A stretch of DNA of 64,000 nt from Neobacillus niacini (GTDB taxonomy: Bacteria; Bacillota; Bacilli; Bacillales; Cytobacillaceae), in the NCBI RefSeq assembly GCF_030817595.1, contig NZ_JAUSZN010000001.1, forward strand, positions 442,001 to 506,000. The letters are read 5' to 3'. The translations under genes and the position numbers were made by a program. A model generated the notes under the pieces. That model was given only the letters and a program-made list of their open reading frames with translations. It ran no database searches and had not been told where the DNA came from. Each line of letters opens with the position of its first letter. Position 1 is the stretch's first letter. Below, piece after piece: positions 53,061-61,678 of the stretch.

Positions 53061-53092
53061 ATGCGGTTAATCCTGAAGGGGCTTAACCGCAT
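53061..53092 (+). other. Intra-operon hairpin after the binding-protein gene
   Basis: ATGCGGTTAA and TTAACCGCAT form a perfect ten-base stem with no T-run. It probably stabilises the upstream mRNA and lowers read-through, giving more receptor than permease. Confidence 0.65.
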
Positions 53093-53115
53093 ACCTTTTA
53101 CAGGGGTGAAAGACT

Positions 53116-53808
53116 ATGACAGCATCATTAAAACAAAATCTTCATGAAAATAAAATGACCTTAATTGTGAGTTTACCAGAAAATCGATTCGATTTAGCAA
53201 AGGCAGCTATTCAGACGGGAGTGGATGCAGTTAAGCTGCATGTGAATGTCAATCATCGTGCATCAGGAAATGTGTTTAAGTCAGTGGAATCTTATGTGGA
53301 AGAATTTCGCAATATTAGGGATGAATTTTCTGGACCGCTTGGAATCGTTCCAGGTGGATCATTTAATGATATAAGCCAAAGTGAAATGGAGCAGCTGATA
53401 TCTCTAGGTTTCAATTTTTATTCGATTTATGCCCATGATAAACCGAGCTGGATGCTAGGTCTAGAAAACATCGAAAAAACATTCGCCATTTCGAGTAACT
53501 ATTTTCTCGATCAAATAGGTAACGTAAAGCATTTGGGTGTTACTGCTTTAGAAGCTTCCATCATTCCAGGAGTGGAGTATGGAACACCACTGACATTTAA
53601 GGATGTACTTTCCTATAATTGGCTTGTCCAACATGTCGATGTTCCGGTTCTCGTTCCTTCTCAAAGAAAGCTTGTGCCATCTGATATTCCAGTACTAGCT
53701 AAGACAGGAGTAAAAGCGGTGATGCCAGGGGCTATGGTGATAGGTCAAACCGAAGAAAGTATTAAAGAGGCAATCAGCTCTTTTCGAAATGCGATTGATT
53801 CTTTGTAA
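53116..53808 (+). CDS. TIM-barrel protein of unknown function in a sugar ABC operon
   Basis: 230 residues, cytoplasmic. The sequence shows a beta/alpha-barrel rhythm (LIVSLPENRFDLAKAAIQTG, VDAVKLHVNV, GPLGIVPGG, NFYSIYAHD, VPVLVPSQRKL, GVKAVMPGAMVIG). The last two strands end in glycine-rich loops as in phosphate-binding barrels (NanE-, ThiE- or KDPG-aldolase-like). I cannot assign a reaction. It sits between the binding protein and the permeases, starting behind CAGGGGTG, so it likely processes the imported compound or its phosphate. Confidence 0.6.
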   Translation: MTASLKQNLHENKMTLIVSLPENRFDLAKAAIQTGVDAVKLHVNVNHRASGNVFKSVESYVEEFRNIRDEFSGPLGIVPGGSFNDISQSEMEQLISLGFNFYSIYAHDKPSWMLGLENIEKTFAISSNYFLDQIGNVKHLGVTALEASIIPGVEYGTPLTFKDVLSYNWLVQHVDVPVLVPSQRKLVPSDIPVLAKTGVKAVMPGAMVIGQTEESIKEAISSFRNAIDSL

Positions 53809-53822
53809 AGGGGGTAGGAGAG

Positions 53823-54758
53823 TTGGAATCAAATGTTCAAACAGCGAAAGTTCTACCCACAAAGGGTAATAAGCGGAGAAAGAAATTCATCGGCAGTGAA
53901 GCGTTTTATGGCTATTTATTTGTTAGTCCTATGGTAATTGGCTTCCTGTTGGTGATGTTGTTCCCGCTTGTCTATTCCATTTATATGAGTTTAACCGATT
54001 GGCAGTTGCTTGGTGATCCCAATTTCATTGGGACGGAAAATTATCAGCGATTAGTCAATGATCCTGACTTTTGGGTGGTATTGAAAAACACACTTATTTT
54101 TGCAGCCGGGTTGGTACCAATCAATATCCTGATTGCACTTTTATTGGCTTTGCTGCTACAGAGGAGTTTACCTGGAATCGGATTTTTTCGGACGGCGATT
54201 TTTATTCCCGTTATGACTTCGATTGTTGTTTGGTCGATTATTTGGAAGTATATGTTTGGTACTGAGGAAGGGTTCATTAACCAAATTCTTGCTGCAATTG
54301 GAATTGACGGACCTGCCTGGCTTTATGATCCTGATCTAGCAATGGGTGCCGTTATTGTCGTAAGTGCCTTGAAAAATGTTGGTTTAAATATGGTGTTATT
54401 TTTAGCAGCCCTTCAGCAGGTTGATAAAAATCTCTATGAAGCCTCTTATTTAGATGGAGCCAATAAAGCAAAGCAATTTTGGCATGTAACACTGCCAATG
54501 ATTACCCCTACTGTATTTTTAACATTGATTTTAACGGTAATCGGTTCGATGAAAGTGTTCGGGCAAATCTATGTGATGACAAATGGCGGTCCTGGAAATA
54601 CTACCAAGGTATTAGTTTACTATATTTGGGAAAATGCATTTAAACTATTTGATTTTGGTTATGCATCGGCGATAGCACTTGTTTTATTTGTGATTATCTT
54701 ATTTTTTACCATCATTCAATGGAGTGCGAGAAGAAGGTGGGTTTTCCATGAAGAATAA
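53823..54758 (+). CDS. Sugar-type ABC transporter permease (MalF-like)
   Basis: Membrane subunit of 311 residues with six helices after a basic N-terminus. The EAA loop, contact site for the ATPase, is EASYLDGANKAKQFWHVTLP. The start is TTG, behind GGGGTAGGAG, 14 bases after the TIM-barrel gene. No ATPase gene is in the operon, so a shared MsmX-like ATPase is expected, as for many Bacillus sugar importers. Confidence 0.92.
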   Translation: MESNVQTAKVLPTKGNKRRKKFIGSEAFYGYLFVSPMVIGFLLVMLFPLVYSIYMSLTDWQLLGDPNFIGTENYQRLVNDPDFWVVLKNTLIFAAGLVPINILIALLLALLLQRSLPGIGFFRTAIFIPVMTSIVVWSIIWKYMFGTEEGFINQILAAIGIDGPAWLYDPDLAMGAVIVVSALKNVGLNMVLFLAALQQVDKNLYEASYLDGANKAKQFWHVTLPMITPTVFLTLILTVIGSMKVFGQIYVMTNGGPGNTTKVLVYYIWENAFKLFDFGYASAIALVLFVIILFFTIIQWSARRRWVFHEE

Positions 54759-55584
54759 AAAGAAAAGCGGAATTTTTATAAAAATCGCCTTTTACGGTGT
54801 GCTTTCCCTTATATCACTTATCATGATTGTCCCGTTTTTATGGATGATCAACACCTCATTCAAGGATTCAACAAAAGTATTTTTATTCCAATTAATCCCC
54901 GATCCGTTTAAGTGGGAAAATTATTTACAAGTGTTAGAATCCACGCCGTTTCATCTTTTCTATTTTAATAGCTTATATATCGCGATACTAGTAACGGCCG
55001 GCACCATCTTTTTGGGATCGTTAGCAGGTTACGCTTTCGCGAAGCTAAAGTTTAAGGGGAGCTCATTCCTTTTTCTATGTTTGTTAAGCACAATGATGAT
55101 TCCGGTAGAGGTCATCACCATTCCTTTATTCTTATTTATGAGAGATTTAGGGTTAATCAACACACATGTTCCATTAATTGCGATTCCGATTTTAGGTCCG
55201 GCTGGAGTATTTGGCGTTTTCGTAATGAGACAATTTTTCCTATTGGTGCCTAAAGAGTTAGAAGAAGCTGCAAAATTAGATGGCTGTTCGTATTTCCGTA
55301 TTTATTGGAATATCATGCTTCCTTTAGCCAAACCTGCTGTCGCAACACTAACAATTTTTACATTTTTAACAAGCTGGAATGAATTTTATGAACCGCTTAT
55401 TTATATTAACTCAAAAGAACTGATGACGTTACCGTTAGCATTGGCCCTTTTCACGGATGAGGTTGGGACGAAATGGGAGCTGCTTATGAGTGCGTCTGTG
55501 ATGGCAACTGTTCCATTGTTAATTGTCTTCTTCTTTGCCCAAAAGCAGTTTATTGAAGGGGTTGCGATGACAGGCGGAAAGTAA
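54748..55584 (+). CDS. Sugar-type ABC transporter permease (MalG-like)
   Basis: Second membrane subunit, 278 residues from ATG 54748 (behind AGAAGGTGG, 11-base overlap with the previous gene). Six helices and the EAA loop EEAAKLDGCSYFRIYWNIML are visible, then FFAQKQFIEGVAMTGGK, the conserved C-terminal end of MalG-type permeases. It completes the importer with the preceding permease. Confidence 0.92.
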   Translation: MKNKKKSGIFIKIAFYGVLSLISLIMIVPFLWMINTSFKDSTKVFLFQLIPDPFKWENYLQVLESTPFHLFYFNSLYIAILVTAGTIFLGSLAGYAFAKLKFKGSSFLFLCLLSTMMIPVEVITIPLFLFMRDLGLINTHVPLIAIPILGPAGVFGVFVMRQFFLLVPKELEEAAKLDGCSYFRIYWNIMLPLAKPAVATLTIFTFLTSWNEFYEPLIYINSKELMTLPLALALFTDEVGTKWELLMSASVMATVPLLIVFFFAQKQFIEGVAMTGGK

Positions 55585-55615
55585 TAACAGAAATACAAAA
55601 AAGGATGTGTCTATT

Positions 55616-56956
55616 TTGAAAAGTGAACTAGAATTTGATGTCGTCGTCGCAGGAGGAGGTCCTGCTGGGATCAACGCAGCGATTGCTTCCGGCAGGGCAG
55701 GAGCTAGAACTTTACTTATTGAAAGATATGGTTTTCTCGGCGGGATGTCTACCGTTGCTCTTGTTTATCCATGGATGACCTTCCACACAGAATCAGGAAG
55801 ACAAGTGATTAAAGGTATTGCGCAGGAAATCGTTGAGAGATTGATGGAAAGAGATGGTTCACCTGGCCATTTGCGCGATACCGTAGGGTTTACCAATACA
55901 CTAACTCCTTATCACCCTGAAAAATATAAGCTGTTAGCATTAGAAATGCTTGATGAGGCCGGTGTAGAAGTTCTTGTTCATAGTTTTGTAGATAAGGTTG
56001 AGGTAGAAGGTAATAGGATTACTTCTATTAATCTAACCACCAAATCTGGACCGATACGTGTTGCTGCAAAGCAATTTGTTGATACAACAGGGGATGCAGA
56101 CCTTGCATATTTATCCGGTGCTCCTTGTTTAAAAGGACGTGAAGGGGATAGTAAAACACAGCCGATGACGATGAAGTTCCGTATGAGAGGCGTGGACCTT
56201 CCGAAAGTAAAGGAAGCGATGAAGGCAAACCCAAGTAATTTTTATAAAAAGACACCGATTGCTGAATTGGATGACATTCCAATCACAGGCGTTCAGGGTT
56301 TTTATAAGGAATGGAAGGAGTCAGGGGTACCGATTAATCGGGATCAAGTTCTCTTTTTTGCCGGTCCAGAGGAGGATGAAGTGCTTGTCAATTGCACCCG
56401 TGTTCAGGGACTTGATGGAACGGATGTATTTGACTTAACCAAAGCGGAGAAAGAGGGCAGAAAGCAAGTCTTGATGATGGCTGAATTTCTACAGCGGAGC
56501 ATACCTGGTTTTGAAAAAGCTTCGATCTCTGCTGTTGGATCGCAAATTGGTATTCGTGAAACAAGACGGATTGATGGGCAGTATGCCCTAACGATTGAGG
56601 ATGTTGTCGCTGGAAAGAAATTCGAAGATACGATTGCGTTAAGCGGTTATCCAGTTGATATCCATGACCCAACAGGGAAAGGTGTTCAAGCAAATGACAT
56701 TGAGGGTGATGGATGTTACGGCATTCCTTATCGATGTCTTGTACCAAAAGTGATAGATAATCTATTAGTAGCAGGAAGATGTATTTCTACCACTCATGAG
56801 GCATTGGCAACAACCAGACTGACCCCAAGCGCTATGGCAACAGGGCAGGCAGCAGGAACAGCTTCAGCACTTGCTATTACCGATCAAGTGGCACCAAAGA
56901 ATCTTGATATTAAAAAGCTTCAAGGTATTTTGATAGAGAATGGTGTGGTCATATAA
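55616..56956 (+). CDS. FAD-dependent oxidoreductase (FAD_oxidored family)
   Basis: Flavoprotein of 446 residues. The N-terminal FAD motif VVAGGGPAGINAAIASGRAG is followed by ERYGFLGGMSTVAL, and near the end by DNLLVAGRCISTTHEAL, the usual second flavin contact. Family members occur in sugar and polysaccharide loci without clear reactions. TTG 55616 is preferred because GTG 55607 lies only two bases from AAAGG. In this operon it could oxidise or reduce the imported sugar-like compound (inference). Confidence 0.85.
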   Translation: MKSELEFDVVVAGGGPAGINAAIASGRAGARTLLIERYGFLGGMSTVALVYPWMTFHTESGRQVIKGIAQEIVERLMERDGSPGHLRDTVGFTNTLTPYHPEKYKLLALEMLDEAGVEVLVHSFVDKVEVEGNRITSINLTTKSGPIRVAAKQFVDTTGDADLAYLSGAPCLKGREGDSKTQPMTMKFRMRGVDLPKVKEAMKANPSNFYKKTPIAELDDIPITGVQGFYKEWKESGVPINRDQVLFFAGPEEDEVLVNCTRVQGLDGTDVFDLTKAEKEGRKQVLMMAEFLQRSIPGFEKASISAVGSQIGIRETRRIDGQYALTIEDVVAGKKFEDTIALSGYPVDIHDPTGKGVQANDIEGDGCYGIPYRCLVPKVIDNLLVAGRCISTTHEALATTRLTPSAMATGQAAGTASALAITDQVAPKNLDIKKLQGILIENGVVI

Positions 56957-56979
56957 ATTCTTTTTTGAGGAGGAAACTC

Positions 56980-58629
56980 ATGAAACACTGGAGAAGATTT
57001 TTTTTCCTAAGTCTAGCTGTATTGTTATTTTTTAGTTCTTTCGCTATGATTTCAGCCGAGGAAATGAAACAAGAACAAGCGACACTCTTACTGATACCCT
57101 TAGATGATAGACCTGCGAATGTTTATTTTCCAGCGAAGGTAGGTGCTTCTGCGGGTATAAAGGTGATTTCACCGCCAAAAGATATGACAGGTAAATTCAC
57201 GCAGCCAGGAAATGGCGAAGAAATTAGTAAGTGGCTATTAGAAAATGGAGATCAAGCCGATGGGTTCGTCATTTCAACCAGTATGCTTGCCTATGGAGGT
57301 TTAGTAGCGTCTCGTACAGGAGTTAAATCGCTAGAAGAAGCAACGAAGGATATTCAGGTAATTAAGGAATTGAAAAAATTGTACCCTGAAAAGCCAGTAT
57401 ATGTCTTCGATACAATTCAAAGGTTAGCCGTCACAGCCATAAGTGATGAATACTTAAAATATTATTCTCAAATTAGCGAGTGGGCAATTTTATATGATAA
57501 GGTAGTCAACCTTGGGATGCCAGGAAAAGAGAGACTTGACGAACTAGAGTCGATTATTCCTGCATCTGTTTTAGAAGATTACAAGAAAGCTAGAGCTAGG
57601 AACCATACCGTGAATAACTTAATGATTGATTGGGTTGACCAAGGATATATCGACCATATAATATTAGCACAAGATGACGCCGCTCCTTATGGACTTCATC
57701 GCGCCGAAAGGGAGCTTTTACTTGAAAAAGTGAACCAATTAGATGTCGAAAATCAAGTTGCTGTCTTCCCAGGTGCGGATGAAGTGGGAGTGGTTTTGGT
57801 AGCACGATTTGTCAACCAACTATATAAAACATCTCCAGCATTCTTTGTTGAGTATGGAGGCGTTCATGGTAACGACTGGATTGCACCTTTTGAAGATACG
57901 ACCTTTGATTACAATGTGCAAAAGCATATTGTTTCTGCTGGAGGCAAAATCGTTAATAACGAGGAAGATGCAGACATTCATCTTCTATTAAACACTCCAT
58001 CAGAGAATGGAACACCAAGGTCAGAAGATATTTCAAAGCTTGTCACGAGAACGAACGAATTAATAACCAATGGAAAACAAGTGGCGATTGGTGATGTCTT
58101 AATCGTAAACAAGGCGGATGAGGCATTTGTTACTGAGCTTGCTGAAACGGTGGATTTAACAAAAATTTTATCCTATAGCGGTTGGAATACAGCTGGGAAT
58201 GCACTCGGAATTACAGTGGGTCATGCAACAGCTCGGACAGCATTTTTAGAGAAAGAATCAGGATTCGGTGTACCTTTATATGAACAGGCTGCTGAAAATC
58301 ATTATGAATTTCTACTCCACCGCTTTGCCAAAGACCAAGGATATAAAAATGTTGTCCATCCAGCAGCAAGAGTCTATATCGGACAAATTGGCGCAAGTGA
58401 GTGGGACTTAGGAAATAAATACGATTTAGTAAACAGCTTTGTAAAAGATAAATTAACAGTTGAAACAGAGAAGTGGTACCAATATTTTGATGAAAAAGAA
58501 GTGTATATTGGTTCAAGAGAAAATAAGGATTTTTACAAAATTATTTCATCATTAGAAAGTGTTCATGTGAACCTGCCATGGCCAAGAATTTTTGAGGCAG
58601 AGTTGGAACCTGAGTTGGAACTCGATTAA
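56980..58629 (+). CDS. Exported DUF4127 family protein
   Basis: 549 residues with a signal peptide (FFFLSLAVLLFFSSFAMISA, ending near residue 25). The mature part matches DUF4127: LLIPLDDRPANVYFP, QADGFVISTSMLAYGGLVASR, YVFDTIQRLA, HIILAQDDAAPYG, FPGADEVGVVLVAR and SYSGWNTAGNALGITVGHAT. Conserved Asp, Arg and His residues suggest a hydrolase- or transferase-type enzyme, but no activity is established. It starts behind GAGGAGGAAA. Being outside the membrane, it may release the compound that the importer takes up. Confidence 0.88.
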   Translation: MKHWRRFFFLSLAVLLFFSSFAMISAEEMKQEQATLLLIPLDDRPANVYFPAKVGASAGIKVISPPKDMTGKFTQPGNGEEISKWLLENGDQADGFVISTSMLAYGGLVASRTGVKSLEEATKDIQVIKELKKLYPEKPVYVFDTIQRLAVTAISDEYLKYYSQISEWAILYDKVVNLGMPGKERLDELESIIPASVLEDYKKARARNHTVNNLMIDWVDQGYIDHIILAQDDAAPYGLHRAERELLLEKVNQLDVENQVAVFPGADEVGVVLVARFVNQLYKTSPAFFVEYGGVHGNDWIAPFEDTTFDYNVQKHIVSAGGKIVNNEEDADIHLLLNTPSENGTPRSEDISKLVTRTNELITNGKQVAIGDVLIVNKADEAFVTELAETVDLTKILSYSGWNTAGNALGITVGHATARTAFLEKESGFGVPLYEQAAENHYEFLLHRFAKDQGYKNVVHPAARVYIGQIGASEWDLGNKYDLVNSFVKDKLTVETEKWYQYFDEKEVYIGSRENKDFYKIISSLESVHVNLPWPRIFEAELEPELELD

Positions 58630-58653
58630 TGCAATCATAGTGGGAAGGAGTAA

Positions 58654-58781
58654 TTCTGCTTTCTACCATGTATAAAGGAATGGAAGACAATTGCGGATGA
58701 AGTACCTTAATTACTGCGAGAGCAAAGGAAGAGTTAGCTGAAAAAGCAAATAAATTAATGAATAAATGGAACAATGAATAA
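58654..58781 (+). pseudogene. Degraded short coding remnant
   Basis: Two overlapping frames read as one protein tail: PCIKEWKTIADEVP (58666-58707) and LITARAKEELAEKANKLM (from 58707), ending NKWNNE before TAA. A one-base slip near 58704-58707 joins them. No start codon with a ribosome site is present. It looks like the C-terminal end of a lost gene, but I cannot name it. Confidence 0.4.
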
Positions 58782-58838
58782 TCGATGTTGTGCTTTAGTC
58801 AGAAGAACAAAGATATAGACTGAATAAGGGCATTTTTT

Positions 58839-58871
58839 GAAAGCAATCTATTAAGGTTGCTTTTCTTTTTT
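58839..58871 (+). terminator. Rho-independent terminator
   Basis: AAAGCAA and TTGCTTT pair across a 10-base loop, followed by TCTTTTTT. It could end the DUF4127 operon, 210 bases after its stop. Confidence 0.75.
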
Positions 58872-58975
58872 ATAAAATACTAGAAAAATATAGTAAAAAG
58901 TTATATAGTTGGAAAAAACAATGATTATTTTCTCAATATTGTAGACAAATAAAATATTAAAATAAGGAGCACAAG

Positions 58976-59539
58976 ATGAACACGAAAGACAAATGGAATC
59001 TGAAACACCTGGATCGAATCACTCAACTGAAGGAACCTCAACCCAATCCAAGATTAAAGAAGCTGGCATCATATTTTAAGGAAGGCGGCACTGCCTTAGA
59101 TATCGCTTGTGGTCTTGGAGGAAATAGTTTGTTCCTTGCAGGAATGAACAATCAAGTCGAGGCAATTGATATTTCAGACGTGGCAATCAACTATGTCCAA
59201 GAACAGGCAGCCAAGGATAATTTAAGTGTGCAGCCTCGAGTAACAGACCTTACAGATTTGGATACGTTAAATTGGCCGAGTAATCCCTTTGACTTTATTG
59301 TTATGTCTTATTACTTAGATCGCTCACTGTTTCCCATTGTAAAAAACGTTTTAAAAGATGGGGGTTATTTCTTTATGGAAACCTACTATCAGTCACCGTA
59401 CACAGAGGAACAAGGGGTATCCGACCAATATAAATTGAAGTCAAATGAGTTGTTGACAGAATTTGGAGATTGGAAGGTTCTTTATTTTGAAGAGAACGAA
59501 CAAGAAGGCTGGCAATCAATCTTTTGCCAAAAACGGTAA
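58976..59539 (+). CDS. Class I SAM-dependent methyltransferase, TehB-like
   Basis: Cytoplasmic methyltransferase of 187 residues. SAM-binding motif I is ALDIACGLGGNSLFLA (D42 to about A55), the acidic end of strand 2 is VEAIDISDVAI, and FDFIVMSYYLDRSLFP follows. The short length and lack of a target-recognition domain fit TehB-type small-molecule methyltransferases. It starts behind AAGGAGCACAAG as a single gene. Confidence 0.87.
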   Translation: MNTKDKWNLKHLDRITQLKEPQPNPRLKKLASYFKEGGTALDIACGLGGNSLFLAGMNNQVEAIDISDVAINYVQEQAAKDNLSVQPRVTDLTDLDTLNWPSNPFDFIVMSYYLDRSLFPIVKNVLKDGGYFFMETYYQSPYTEEQGVSDQYKLKSNELLTEFGDWKVLYFEENEQEGWQSIFCQKR

Positions 59540-59559
59540 GAGCTAGTTCGTTGATAAAT

Positions 59560-59640
59560 AGGCGGAGAAATTCCGCTTATTTCCCCCAAAACGAGCTCCA
59601 TTCTGTATTTTACCGGAAAATCTCCGCTTAACTTACCTTT
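59560..59640. repeat. GCGGA...TTCCGC palindrome pair
   Basis: AGGCGGAGAAATTCCGCTTA (near 59562) and, 35 bases on, ACCGGAAAATCTCCGCTTAA. This is the same motif family as at 32468-32655. Here it separates convergent genes and may serve as their terminator. Confidence 0.65.
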
Positions 59641-59668
59641 GCTTGTTTCTCTATTACTTGAAAATATA

Positions 59669-60061
59669 TTAATCTGTGTCAATTAATTCTGTACCATATG
59701 AGTTATCAATTGCACACAGCCAATTGCCTTGGGGATTTTTCTTAAATACATATGTGGCCTTTCTATCCATTGAATACTCTATATCCTCTTTATCAGCTTC
59801 AAGGAATGTATGGGATAATACCAAGGCAGTATCACCTGCTTCTAGTATAATCATCTCTCCCTGTGTTGGTACGATACTGTTATTAAAGTATTTTGCAATG
59901 GCAATGAATGCTTTTTTTATTTCATCTTTACCCTTTGCAATCATTCCAGGTTTTACAACTAAAACTGCATCATCTGTATAGTAATCCATTAATGTATCAA
60001 AATCTTCGTTTTTTATTGCAAGGTCACACTTCTTGATTAACTCTTTTAATTCGTGTTCCAT
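59669..60061 (-). CDS. NTF2/SnoaL-like protein
   Basis: 130-residue cone-fold protein ([43 protein letters not shown], then [21 protein letters not shown]). Proteins of this kind (YybH-, ketosteroid-isomerase-like) bind small ligands or have no known reaction. It is a single gene. Confidence 0.82.
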   Translation of the reverse strand: MEHELKELIKKCDLAIKNEDFDTLMDYYTDDAVLVVKPGMIAKGKDEIKKAFIAIAKYFNNSIVPTQGEMIILEAGDTALVLSHTFLEADKEDIEYSMDRKATYVFKKNPQGNWLCAIDNSYGTELIDTD

Positions 60062-60254
60062 TATCGATCATCCCCCGTCTAAACTATATGGATAAATTTT
60101 ACATCGATACTATCCTTTTAACAACCTTTTTGAAATGAATATTCTCTAAGACTTTGGATGCTGCGGCGTACAGATCTAATTGAGGTAACAAGGTAGGATT
60201 TTCAAATAATATAGTGGAATTAAGTAGTATCTAAATAAGTCAAGGAGTTTTACG

Positions 60255-60665
60255 ATGGTTAAAGATTGTATTTTCTGTAATCTAGAACTAGAGCCTAACC
60301 AAAGAGTAATTTTTAGTAATGAATATTGTATGTTTTTACAGTTGGAACAATCCGAAATAAAAGGTGGTCAACTAGAAGGTGCAGGTCTTATTGTTCCAAT
60401 TAAACATAGAGAAACCGCATTTGATTTGACTCGAGAAGAATGGGACGCAACTTACACTCTTCTTAAAGAAGTAAAAAAATATTTAGATGAAAAATACCAA
60501 CCGCAAGGATATAACCTTGGTTGGAATTGCGGTGAAGTTGGCGGGCAGCATATCTTTCACGCACACTTTCACGTTTTACCAAGGTATGCAGACGAAGCCC
60601 TGGCAGGTAAAGGAATTCGTTATATGTTTAAAGGTAAAGAGAACAATAGAAACAAAGTACTTTGA
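60255..60665 (+). CDS. HIT-family nucleotide-binding protein
   Basis: 136 residues. The CxxC pair Cys5-Cys8 and the histidine triad HIFHAHFHVLPR (His102, His104, His106, with His99 before) are intact, as in Hint-type hydrolases of AMP-amidates and dinucleotides. It starts behind AAGGAGTTTTACG. No operon partner is evident. The 298 bases to the next gene hold only a possible long-loop hairpin (AAAAGGCA...TTGCCTTTT, 60781-60833). Confidence 0.9.
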   Translation: MVKDCIFCNLELEPNQRVIFSNEYCMFLQLEQSEIKGGQLEGAGLIVPIKHRETAFDLTREEWDATYTLLKEVKKYLDEKYQPQGYNLGWNCGEVGGQHIFHAHFHVLPRYADEALAGKGIRYMFKGKENNRNKVL

Positions 60666-60963
60666 AAAAGATAGAAGGTGATTTTCATAGTCACTACGAA
60701 GCAAAAACCGAATCCTACTCTCACACCCGTTTACTGTTAAGGGACGAGAGGATTAAAAAATAATATGGAAATTGTATAAGGAAAAGGCACCTTATTTAGA
60801 AGCTGCAAAACTTTTAATGGTATTGCCTTTTGGTTTCTCCTAACATGGCTATCCTATGGTTGTAGCTTAAGAATAGGTAGTTAAATTAGTAATAAAATCG
60901 TGGTGAAGGTAATTGTCTGGCAAAAATGGGGGAAACTATAGATAAAAAGCTGGAGTGTAAAGA

Positions 60964-61488
60964 ATGCTTTTACTATATGTCGCACTATTCCTATTTGCAG
61001 CAATAAACTGGGGTGATTGGAGAAATTGGCGTGATTATTATCCAACCATCCTATTTTTCATGGTCGGAGACCTTTTGAAAAATTTTATCTTTTATAATCA
61101 TTGGATGTGGACATATAAAGAAACCATGTTTCTGGAAAATATACTTCGAAATCATACCATTATTAACCTTATGATTATATTTATTGGGTACCCATCCACG
61201 ATATTGCTTTATTTAGGGCGTTATCCAATTGTGAAATGGAAGCAAGGATTGTGGGTGTCTTTCTGGGTGTTTCTCTATTCAATTTTAGAATTTATAAATC
61301 TTCATTACTTATTTTTAATAAGGCATCATAATGGCTGGAATATGACATGGTCTGTGATATTTAATATCGTTATGTTTCCAATGTTGTTCTTACATCATAA
61401 AAAACCTCTAGTAGCTATAGGATTATCTATTATTTGGATTCTATTTTTGTTAAAGATGTTTCCAATCCCCCTTGAAAAAATGAAATAA
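60964..61488 (+). CDS. CBO0543-type membrane protein
   Basis: 174 residues with five hydrophobic helices and many aromatic residues (WGDWRNWRDYYPTILFFMVG, NFIFYNHWMWTYKE, LYSILEFINLHYLF, NMTWSVIFNIVMFPMLFL). It is a more distant relative of the protein at 6723-7280, sharing the FNIVMFP/DFSVMPF-type segment. The start follows GGAGTGTAAAG. Function is unknown. Confidence 0.68.
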   Translation: MLLLYVALFLFAAINWGDWRNWRDYYPTILFFMVGDLLKNFIFYNHWMWTYKETMFLENILRNHTIINLMIIFIGYPSTILLYLGRYPIVKWKQGLWVSFWVFLYSILEFINLHYLFLIRHHNGWNMTWSVIFNIVMFPMLFLHHKKPLVAIGLSIIWILFLLKMFPIPLEKMK

Positions 61489-61510
61489 AGTTTTTTTCTC
61501 TAATACTTAT

Positions 61511-61557
61511 TGGTCACCTTAATCCAATTAACGATGGAAACAGGTGGTCATTTTTTG
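61511..61557 (+). terminator. Rho-independent terminator
   Basis: TGGTCACCT pairs with AGGTGGTCA (one G-U pair) across a 21-base loop, followed by TTTTTTG. Confidence 0.8.
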
Positions 61558-61678
61558 TATATTTTTCTTCAATTAAAATGAGAACTCCCCATTTGCCTTT
61601 TTTATAGGCAAAAACACAAAAAATAAATTTTTTCATATTTTAATTAATAATGTTGATAGACAGAGGGGATGGACCAAG

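Noticed and set aside
58668..58781. A second possible selenoprotein: ATG 58668, TGA at 58698-58700 after DNCG, then STLITARAKEEL to TAA.
   Set aside because: No ribosome site at a workable distance, only a three-base-pair hairpin after the TGA, and a one-base frameshift gives a more protein-like reading (KEWKTIADEVP-LITARAKEEL). A gene remnant is more likely.
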